From the NCBI GenBank assembly GCA_946613705.1, contig CAMOFU010000109.1:1-7715 (forward strand): 7,715 bases of DNA. The letters are read 5' to 3'. The translations under genes and the position numbers were made by a program. Source of the stretch: an uncultured Clostridia bacterium (GTDB taxonomy: Bacteria > Bacillota > Clostridia > Oscillospirales > Ruminococcaceae). The notes under the pieces are model-generated. The model made no database searches and was not told the origin of the DNA. It saw nothing but the letters and a program-made list of their open reading frames with translations. Below, in pieces: positions 1 to 5,422 of this stretch. The stretch's first letter is position 1. Each line of letters starts with the position of its first letter.

Positions 1-44
1 TGATATATTTATAGATAACATATTATGGAAGAGAGGAAACACAT

Positions 45-1673
45 ATGCGTTTTGCGGGAATATGCTCTTTTATATGTATATGCGCCGCTTCTCTGCTCAT
101 GCTTACAGGCTGTGCGGGCAGTGACGGCAGCTCTGTCGGCGGGCAGTCGGAGCAGGATACACAGAGCAGTGCGTCGGAAAGCATCGGCACCGACGGCAGC
201 AGCTCCTCGGCGGACAACACGGCAAAGGCGGTCGGCAGTCTGCCGAGAATAGATATCGAAACGGTCAGCAAGGAAGAGGGGGCTATGGACTTCGTGACCA
301 AGCCCACAAACAGATACGTCGCCAAGGAGATGTCCAAATGGACCCCGGGCTATAAGATACCGCCCGAGCCGTACTACGAAGCCTGCACTGTCACCGTTAC
401 GGATACCGACGGCAGCGTTTCGGTGTCGGGCTCACCTGCGCAGGTGAAGGTGCGCGGCAACTGGACGACAAAAAACGACAAGAAACCGCTCAGGATAAAG
501 TTTGACGAAAAGCAGCCGATGCTCTCGCTCAACGGCGGGGCAGAGATGAAAAACTGGCTGCTGCTCGCCGAATACAAGGACAAGTCCATGCTGCGGAACA
601 AGACCGCCTTGCAGATAGCCCGCGAGCTGTATGCGGACGACGGGCTGTATGCCGCGGACTCCTGCTTTGCCGAGGTAACGGTGAACGGCGAATACTGGGG
701 AATGTATCTGGTGACCGAGCAGCAGCAGATAAACAGCAGCCGTGTCGATATCACCGAGGCCGAGAAGGACTATACAGGCACAGATATCGGGTATTTCATG
801 GAATACGACGGATACTATTTTCTTGAAGATGAGCTGAATCAATTCCTGCTGAATTACAACAGCAATGCCGAGCTCGTCCCCTATGACGGAGAGGGCGGCA
901 AGGGCAGGACTCAGAAGCCGCTCAACCCGAGCTCGCTTGTCGGTATCTCGATCAAGAGCGACATCTATTCCAAGGAGCAGCATGACTTTATTGCCTCGTA
1001 CATGAACAATGTTTACAAGATCATGTACGAAGCGGCATATAACGACAAGGCATATGCCTTCAACGACAGCTTCACCGAGATCGCGGAGGCTGCGGGCACC
1101 ACCCCCGAGGAGGCAGTTCGGGCGGTCGTTGATGTTCAGTCGCTCGCAGATGCATATATCATCGCAGAGCTGGCGTGTGATGCGGACGTATACTGGTCGA
1201 GCTTCTTCATGGACGCAGACTTCGGACCCGAGGGCGAAAAGAAGCTGGTATTTGAAGCACCGTGGGACTACGATTCCGCATTCGGCAACAAGGACCGCTG
1301 CGCAACAGGCGAGGGTTTCTACTGTGCGAACATCGTCAATGATGTGAACGACAACTACAAGACTATCAACCCGTGGCTGGCGGTGCTGATGTATGAGGAC
1401 TGGTTCACCGATATAATACGCGACAAGTGGACTGCCGCCTATGACAGCGGCATTTTTACTCGTGCAAGCGAGATGATCGAGAAGGATTCAACCGAGCTTG
1501 CCGCCGAATTTGAACGCAACTACGAACGCTGGGACAACATCTTCCACAATGCCGATGCAGGCGAATGGAGCTATCTGTCGGCTGTCACCAAGAACGAAAA
1601 GGAGGCGGCAGATCACCTCAACGACTGGCTCCGCGCAAGAGTAGAGTTCCTCAACGAACACTGGCACAAATGA
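45..1673 (+). CDS. CotH kinase-like family lipoprotein
   Basis: The product has 542 residues. Residues 1-23 form a lipoprotein signal peptide ending in a lipobox L-T-G-C with Cys23 as the lipidated residue, so the mature protein should be anchored on the outer face of the membrane. Residues 24-62 are a Ser/Gly/Asp-rich linker. The CotH-like domain runs from about 110 to 435. Its landmarks are KVRGN (135-139), NWLLLAEYKDKSMLRN (170-185), VNGEYWGMYLVTEQ (213-226) and APWDYDSAFGN (405-415), the last being the family's acidic W-D-Y-D block. In Bacillus, CotH is a protein kinase acting on spore coat proteins; in ruminococci CotH domains also occur in secreted cellulosomal proteins. No dockerin or cohesin is visible here. 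The start is supported by AGAGG at 32-36, eight bases before the ATG. Family assignment is firm; kinase activity and substrate are inferred. Only 44 bases of upstream sequence are available, so its promoter cannot be judged. Confidence 0.9.
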   Translation: MRFAGICSFICICAASLLMLTGCAGSDGSSVGGQSEQDTQSSASESIGTDGSSSSADNTAKAVGSLPRIDIETVSKEEGAMDFVTKPTNRYVAKEMSKWTPGYKIPPEPYYEACTVTVTDTDGSVSVSGSPAQVKVRGNWTTKNDKKPLRIKFDEKQPMLSLNGGAEMKNWLLLAEYKDKSMLRNKTALQIARELYADDGLYAADSCFAEVTVNGEYWGMYLVTEQQQINSSRVDITEAEKDYTGTDIGYFMEYDGYYFLEDELNQFLLNYNSNAELVPYDGEGGKGRTQKPLNPSSLVGISIKSDIYSKEQHDFIASYMNNVYKIMYEAAYNDKAYAFNDSFTEIAEAAGTTPEEAVRAVVDVQSLADAYIIAELACDADVYWSSFFMDADFGPEGEKKLVFEAPWDYDSAFGNKDRCATGEGFYCANIVNDVNDNYKTINPWLAVLMYEDWFTDIIRDKWTAAYDSGIFTRASEMIEKDSTELAAEFERNYERWDNIFHNADAGEWSYLSAVTKNEKEAADHLNDWLRARVEFLNEHWHK

Positions 1674-1696
1674 TACGCCGAGCACAACAAGCTCAA

Positions 1697-1732
1697 AAAA
1701 CAGCACGCAGTCCGAAGCTGCGTGCTGTTTTA
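1697..1732. terminator. Bidirectional intrinsic terminator between convergent genes
   Basis: A perfect inverted repeat has CAGCACGCAG at 1701-1710 and CTGCGTGCTG at 1718-1727 around a seven-base loop. The stem can extend by four A-T pairs. On the plus strand it is followed by TTTTATTA, and on the minus strand by a run of six T, so it can end both the CotH gene on the left and the minus-strand membrane-protein gene on the right. Confidence 0.9.
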
Positions 1733-1737
1733 TTATC

Positions 1738-1774
1738 AGTTGTTTGTTGTTTGTTATTTGTAATTTGTTATTTA
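1738..1774. repeat. Degenerate AT-rich seven-base tandem repeat
   Basis: Five units of seven bases follow one another on the plus strand: AGTTGTT, TGTTGTT, TGTTATT, TGTAATT and TGTTATT (1738-1772). On the minus strand this reads as AAYAACA-like units that begin at the TAA stop codon of the 322-residue membrane protein gene and run toward its terminator. The period of seven is seen directly; its role is unknown. Confidence 0.7.
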
Positions 1775-2740
1775 CGAGTCGAAATTCGTCATTGAGTTTT
1801 TCGGCTTCGCAGCGGGCTCGGTGGTAAGCCCCGGGTCATTCGTTTCCTCGGCACGGCGGGTAAGATCGTTCACTATCCGCTCGAACACAACAAATGCCGT
1901 GTCATAGTTCTCCTTCATAGTCTCGAACGATGCGCCGAGCGTCTTGACGGGTGCGCGCATTGAGAGGTGAACATCCTTCGGCATATTCTCATACTTCAGC
2001 TCGTCCGCCAGAAGCTTCATGTTCCACGACAGACCCTCTTCCTCAATATACTTATTTCCCGGGAAATCCTTCGACAGATCGTTCTTGAACATTCCCATGA
2101 AATCGGGCTCGGTATTGGAATCGGTTATCACGAGTATATCATCGGGCATCTGTATCTGCGCTATGAACTTTGCCTGATAGCCCTGCTGCGACTGGTAATC
2201 CTTGCTGTCGGGGTCAAGGGGCATTATCATCACCGACACCTTGACCTTGCCGTCGCCGTTAAGATCGTCGCAGTATTTCTCAAAGAAGCTCTCCAGCTCA
2301 TCCTGTCTGAACGCGAGACCGTTGTTGGCGATCATCATAACATTGATATCCGCGCGGACCCTTGTTATCTCATCGACAGTGATAAAGGTAACAACACCTA
2401 TGATAAATACGGCAAAGAGTATCCAGATCTTATTGTGGTACCAGAAATTGGCCGCTCTCTCCCGACCGTGCAGCTCCCGCGGAGCCTCATGCTCCTCCTT
2501 TATCGTCTCCGACTCCTCGATAACGCCGTTTTTCAGCTTCATCAGCTCGATGCGTTCCTGCGCTAAACGCTTGTCGCGCTTTTTCTGACGCTCCTTCTCA
2601 TAGGCGGCGCGTTCCTCTTCTGCCCGCCGCTCTGCCTCCTCGAGAGCGAGCTGCTTTGCCTTGACTTCCTCGGCGAGCGATCTTTCGTATTCGTAATCCT
2701 CGTCGGGGATCAGCTTTTCCTTTTCTTTTTCATCCTTCAT
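1772..2740 (-). CDS. Single-pass membrane protein with N-terminal coiled coil, unknown function
   Basis: I do not recognise this 322-residue protein. Residues 1-95 are highly charged, and about 18-70 (rich in E, K, R, A) should form a coiled coil or long single helix. One strong transmembrane segment lies at about 104-122, preceded by His/Lys and with no signal-peptidase motif. The predicted topology is a cytoplasmic coiled coil with an extracellular C-terminal domain of about 195 residues. The outer part holds DLNGDGKVKV (159-168), which resembles a calcium loop, and ends in a Thr/Pro/Ala-rich tail. The start is supported by AAAGGG seven bases before the ATG (2748-2753). The gene begins 71 bases after the ackA stop on the same strand, with a hairpin of moderate quality between them and no clear promoter of its own, so partial co-transcription with ackA is plausible. 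A role in the envelope is inferred from topology only. Confidence 0.75.
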   Translation of the reverse strand: MKDEKEKEKLIPDEDYEYERSLAEEVKAKQLALEEAERRAEEERAAYEKERQKKRDKRLAQERIELMKLKNGVIEESETIKEEHEAPRELHGRERAANFWYHNKIWILFAVFIIGVVTFITVDEITRVRADINVMMIANNGLAFRQDELESFFEKYCDDLNGDGKVKVSVMIMPLDPDSKDYQSQQGYQAKFIAQIQMPDDILVITDSNTEPDFMGMFKNDLSKDFPGNKYIEEEGLSWNMKLLADELKYENMPKDVHLSMRAPVKTLGASFETMKENYDTAFVVFERIVNDLTRRAEETNDPGLTTEPAAKPKNSMTNFDS

Positions 2741-2763
2741 ATCGGGACCCTTTCAAAACCAAA

Positions 2764-2786
2764 TCGGGCGGAGGAGATCCGCCCGA
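2764..2786 (-). terminator. Hairpin after ackA, weak terminator or read-through point
   Basis: CGGGCGGA at 2765-2772 pairs with TCCGCCCG at 2778-2785 around a five-base loop, and one more T-A pair extends the stem. In the minus-strand direction it is followed by ATTTGGTTTTG, an interrupted U tract. It probably ends most ackA transcripts but may let some continue into the membrane-protein gene downstream. Confidence 0.6.
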
Positions 2787-2811
2787 GTTAATAACTGTTG
2801 ATGACCGCAGC

Positions 2812-4011
2812 TTACTTTGAGATCAGAGCAAGTGTATCTCTTGCGATAAGCAGCTCCTCATTGGTGGGAACTACCCAGACCTCTACCTTGGAATCGGCTG
2901 CCGAGATCTTAGCAAGCTCGCCCCTGAGCCCGTCGTTTGCCTTCTCGTCGAGCTTGATGCCGAGGACATCCATATCCTTGCACACTGCCGCTCTTACATC
3001 ATAAGCGTTCTCACCGATACCGCCTGTGAACAGTACAGCATCAAGGCCGTTCATAGCAGCCGCATAGCTGCCGATGTACTTCTTGATCTCGTATACGAGC
3101 ATATCGGTAACGAGCTGCGCTCTCTTGTCGCCGTGGGAAGCGGCCTCGGAGATGTTTCTGTTATCTGACGAGATGCCCGATACACCGAGGAAGCCGGATT
3201 TCTTGTTCATATAGTCGCTCATTTCCTTGGGCGAGAAGCCGTGCTTCTCAGCAACGAAGGTAACGGCTGAGGGATCGACAGCGCCTGTTCTGGTGCCCAT
3301 AACAACACCGTCGAGCGGAGTGAAGCCCATAGATGTGTCTATCGACTTGCCGCCCTGTACCGCAGTGATCGAGGAGCCGTTGCCCAGATGGCAGGAAACG
3401 ATCTTCAGATCCTTGATATCCTTGCCCATAGCCTCGGCAAGAGCAGCGGATACAAAACGGTGAGAAGTGCCGTGGAAGCCGTATTTTCTTACATGGTAGG
3501 TCTCGTAATCGGAATAGGGCAGACCGAACATATAAGCCTTCGGCGGCATGGTCTGATGGAAGGCGGTATCGAATACTACTGCCATTGGTGTGCCCTCGGG
3601 CATTACCTTCTTGCAGGCTCTCAGCGCAAGCGCGTGGGGGTGATTGTGAACGGGTGCCAGCTCTGCCAGTCCGTCTATCTTGTCGATGACCTCATCGGTA
3701 ACAAGGCAGGTCTCGCTGAAAATATCGCCGCCCTGTACGATCCTGTGACCTACGGCAGCGATCTCCGCCATTGAGTCGATGACCTTGGTATCGCCCGTGG
3801 TCAGCACCTCAACGAGCTTCTCAAAAGCCTCGGTATGTGTAGGGAACGTGCAGTCTGCCTCATAGCTCCTGCCGTCGCCCGTCTTTGCGGAAACGTGTCC
3901 GTCGATACCGATACGGTCGCAGTTGCCCTTGGCGATAACGGATTCGTCCGTCATATCGAGCAGCTGATACTTGAGCGAGGACGAGCCTGCATTAACAACT
4001 AAGATCTTCAT
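2812..4011 (-). CDS. ackA: Acetate kinase
   Basis: This 399-residue enzyme reversibly converts acetyl phosphate and ADP to acetate and ATP in the cytoplasm, the ATP-yielding last step of acetate fermentation. The length is normal for the family. It opens with MKILVVNAGSSSLK (signature 1, Asn7). Arg90 lies in GHRIVQGG, Asp148 in FDTAFHQTMP, His180 in KYGFHGTSHR, HLGNGSS is at 208-214, Arg241 in GTRTGAVDP, GGIGENA is at 330-336 and NEE at 384-386. These match the catalytic and nucleotide-binding residues known from Methanosarcina acetate kinase. An ATG 13 codons further upstream (4048-4050) is less likely: GAGAGGAG at 4020-4027 sits eight bases before the ATG at 4009-4011, and family members begin at that Met. 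The usual partner pta is not beside it, and neither are yceD and rpmF, which often follow ackA in related bacteria. A strong promoter reads into it from 4077-4105. Confidence 0.98.
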   Translation of the reverse strand: MKILVVNAGSSSLKYQLLDMTDESVIAKGNCDRIGIDGHVSAKTGDGRSYEADCTFPTHTEAFEKLVEVLTTGDTKVIDSMAEIAAVGHRIVQGGDIFSETCLVTDEVIDKIDGLAELAPVHNHPHALALRACKKVMPEGTPMAVVFDTAFHQTMPPKAYMFGLPYSDYETYHVRKYGFHGTSHRFVSAALAEAMGKDIKDLKIVSCHLGNGSSITAVQGGKSIDTSMGFTPLDGVVMGTRTGAVDPSAVTFVAEKHGFSPKEMSDYMNKKSGFLGVSGISSDNRNISEAASHGDKRAQLVTDMLVYEIKKYIGSYAAAMNGLDAVLFTGGIGENAYDVRAAVCKDMDVLGIKLDEKANDGLRGELAKISAADSKVEVWVVPTNEELLIARDTLALISK

Positions 4012-4039
4012 TAAAAGAACTCCTCTCAAAAATTCGTTG

Positions 4040-4059
4040 CGGGCTTGCAATTATGCCCG
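4040..4059 (-). other. Small hairpin in the ackA leader
   Basis: CGGGC (4040-4044) and GCCCG (4055-4059) can form a five-pair stem with a ten-base loop in the ackA leader RNA, about 30 bases before the ribosome binding site. The same DNA holds the predicted -35 box of the tmcAL promoter (4045-4050). The stem is short and no known riboswitch is recognised, so a regulatory role is speculative. Confidence 0.35.
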
Positions 4060-4073
4060 AAATAAGATACAAT
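4045..4073 (+). promoter_or_regulatory. Predicted sigma-A promoter of tmcAL
   Basis: TTGCAA (4045-4050) and TACAAT (4068-4073) are 17 bases apart on the plus strand. Transcription would start near 4080 and give a leader of about 74 bases before the tmcAL ATG. It lies face to face with the ackA promoter. A weaker alternative (TTTCAA at 4100, TAAAAT at 4124, spacing 18) exists. Confidence 0.65.
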
Positions 4074-4076
4074 AGT

Positions 4077-4105
4077 ATTATAGCAGACTTTTTGCGATAT
4101 TTCAA
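4077..4105 (-). promoter_or_regulatory. Predicted sigma-A promoter of ackA, extended -10
   Basis: On the minus strand TTGAAA (4105-4100) and a perfect TATAAT (4082-4077) are separated by exactly 17 bases, and a TGC triplet precedes the -10 box, making it an extended -10. The start point is expected near 4070, giving a leader of about 59 bases. This is the best promoter in the window and fits a highly expressed fermentation gene. Confidence 0.85.
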
Positions 4106-4153
4106 GTAGCGATACACATTTTTTAAAATTTCGTCACGATTGGGGCTGACACG

Positions 4154-5320
4154 ATGAAGGCGGCAGGCATAATAGCTGAGTTCGACCCGTTCCACAACGG
4201 GCACAGATATCTGATCTCGCGGGCACGGGAGAGCGGGGCGACGCATATCGCCGTGGCTATGAGCGGCAGCTCCGTCCAGCGGGGCATGCCTGCGTTCTGC
4301 GACAAATTCTTCCGTGCGGAAACGGCTGTGATGAACGGTGCTGACCTTGTTCTGGAGCTGCCCGCGCCTTATTCCTGCTCAAATGCCGAGGTGTTTGCAA
4401 GAGCGGGAGTCTCGGCACTTGCGGCGCTGGGCGAGGGAGTAGTCACGCGGCTGGTGTTCGGAAGCGAGACGGACGATATCGGTCTTCTGACCGAGGCTGC
4501 CGAAGCCGCCGACGCGCTCAGGGAGTCGGGCGAGGTCAGGGAGCTGCTGCGCTCGGGCGACAGCTATCCTCTTGCGATGTACAAGGCCTGCGAGCAGAAG
4601 TTCGGCAGCAGGACGGCAGAGGTACTGCGCGACCCCAACAGCACGCTTGCCCTTGAATACTGCCGCGCACTGCGTGAGCTTGCGCCGAATGCCGAGCCGT
4701 ATGCGGTGAAGCGGGTCGGGGCGGCACACGGCAGCCGCGATGTATCAAACGGGTTTGCGAGCGCCTCACTGCTGCGCGGGCAGATAGCGGCAGGGCGCGA
4801 TGTTTCCGACCTGATGCCGCGGCAGGTCAGCAGCTTCTGCGATATGCAAAGGCTCGACGGGATATTCCTCTACAGGCTGTACACGGCGGCAAAGGACGAG
4901 CTCACTTCCCTTCCCGACGTGAGCGAGGCAGCCGCCGATGTGATACTCAAGCACACGCGGCAAAGCTTCTCCTCGGCGCACGAGCTGCTGATGAGCTGCA
5001 AGTCAAAAAACCTGACATTCGCAAGGCTCAGGCGGCTGGCGCTGCACCTTGTGCTCGGGGTAAGGCGCGGGGATATACGTCCGCTGCCGTATCTGCGCGT
5101 GCTTGCCTTCAATGACCGCGGCCGCGAGCTGCTCGGTGCGGGAGAGCATCTGCTGCCCGTGAGCACGAGCCTTGCCGCGCTGGAAAGAACATCTCCCGCT
5201 GCTGCAAGGGTCGCCGAGCTTGAACGCCATGCCTCGGTGCTGCGGTCGCTCGGCACGGAACAGGGGATATCCTCCGACGAATACACAAGGCAGATAAAAA
5301 TATTGAAAATTGAAAATTAA
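4154..5320 (+). CDS. tmcAL: tRNA(Met) cytidine acetate ligase (TmcAL, YlbM family)
   Basis: The 388-residue product belongs to the nucleotidyltransferase-fold family whose Bacillus member activates acetate with ATP as acetyl-AMP and transfers the acetyl group to C34 of elongator tRNA-Met, forming ac4C. The N-terminus reads GIIAEFDPFHNGH, with the HxGH nucleotide-binding motif at 14-17. Further family blocks are SGSSVQRGMPAFCDK (37-51), LRDPNSTLALEYCRAL (158-173), SASLLRGQ (203-210) and KSKNLTFARLRRL (283-295). The length is slightly below the Bacillus protein (about 415). The last residues, KILKIEN, are encoded by an AT-rich heptamer repeat and may not belong to the ancestral protein. The start matches the conserved N-terminus, although the ribosome binding site is weak (GGGG at 4142-4145). 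It is divergent from ackA, which makes the acetate and ATP this enzyme would use. Function is assigned by family resemblance. Confidence 0.93.
   Translation: MKAAGIIAEFDPFHNGHRYLISRARESGATHIAVAMSGSSVQRGMPAFCDKFFRAETAVMNGADLVLELPAPYSCSNAEVFARAGVSALAALGEGVVTRLVFGSETDDIGLLTEAAEAADALRESGEVRELLRSGDSYPLAMYKACEQKFGSRTAEVLRDPNSTLALEYCRALRELAPNAEPYAVKRVGAAHGSRDVSNGFASASLLRGQIAAGRDVSDLMPRQVSSFCDMQRLDGIFLYRLYTAAKDELTSLPDVSEAAADVILKHTRQSFSSAHELLMSCKSKNLTFARLRRLALHLVLGVRRGDIRPLPYLRVLAFNDRGRELLGAGEHLLPVSTSLAALERTSPAAARVAELERHASVLRSLGTEQGISSDEYTRQIKILKIEN
5303..5320 (+). repeat. Short AT-rich seven-base repeat at the tmcAL 3' end
   Basis: Two copies of TTGAAAA (5303-5309 and 5310-5316) are followed by a partial TTAA. 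The tract codes for the last residues of TmcAL and supplies its stop codon. It resembles the seven-base tract at 1738-1774 in period, AT-richness and position at a stop codon, but not in exact sequence. With just over two copies, chance cannot be ruled out. Confidence 0.45.
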
Positions 5321-5355
5321 ATGATATATTTATTAAAAGTTTTTTTCATAAGCTA

Positions 5356-5384
5356 TTGCAATTTGTATAATAATATGTTAAAAT
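5356..5384 (+). promoter_or_regulatory. Sigma-A promoter of the membrane protein gene, extended -10
   Basis: TTGCAA (5356-5361) and TAAAAT (5379-5384) are 17 bases apart, with TG at 5376-5377 forming an extended -10. Transcription should begin near 5391, leaving a leader of about 30 bases. The flanks are strongly AT-rich. No clear terminator hairpin for tmcAL was found in the gap from 5321, so some read-through from tmcAL is possible. Confidence 0.8.
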
Positions 5385-5408
5385 AGACACATAAAAATTT
5401 TGTTATTT

Positions 5409-5415
5409 GGTGGGA
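5409..5415 (+). promoter_or_regulatory. Ribosome binding site that selects the second ATG
   Basis: GGTGGGA lies one base before the ATG at 5417 but seven bases before the in-frame ATG at 5423. Only the second spacing allows normal initiation, so translation most likely starts at 5423. Confidence 0.65.
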
Positions 5416-5422
5416 TATGAAT

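Noticed and set aside
10..26. Promoter -10 box before the CotH gene (TATAGA or TATTAT)
   Set aside because: The region is AT-rich and the -35 region would fall outside the window, so no choice can be supported.
432..983. Minus-strand open frame of 183 codons inside the CotH gene
   Set aside because: It is wholly antisense to a gene with clear family motifs and has no recognisable domain; it is a by-product of GC-rich codons.
2246..2266. Dockerin domain suggested by DLNGDGKVKV
   Set aside because: Only one loop is present, without the second copy and helix pattern of a dockerin, and it lies in the middle of the protein rather than at an end.
1967..2566. Plus-strand open frame of 199 codons across the coiled-coil membrane protein gene
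   Set aside because: It is antisense to a gene with a proper ribosome binding site, helix and coiled coil, and its His/Leu/Ile-rich translation resembles no family.
4012..4050. Thirteen-codon N-terminal extension of acetate kinase
   Set aside because: It would place translation over the strong ribosome binding site at 4020-4027 and add residues absent from the family, which begins at MKILVVNAG.
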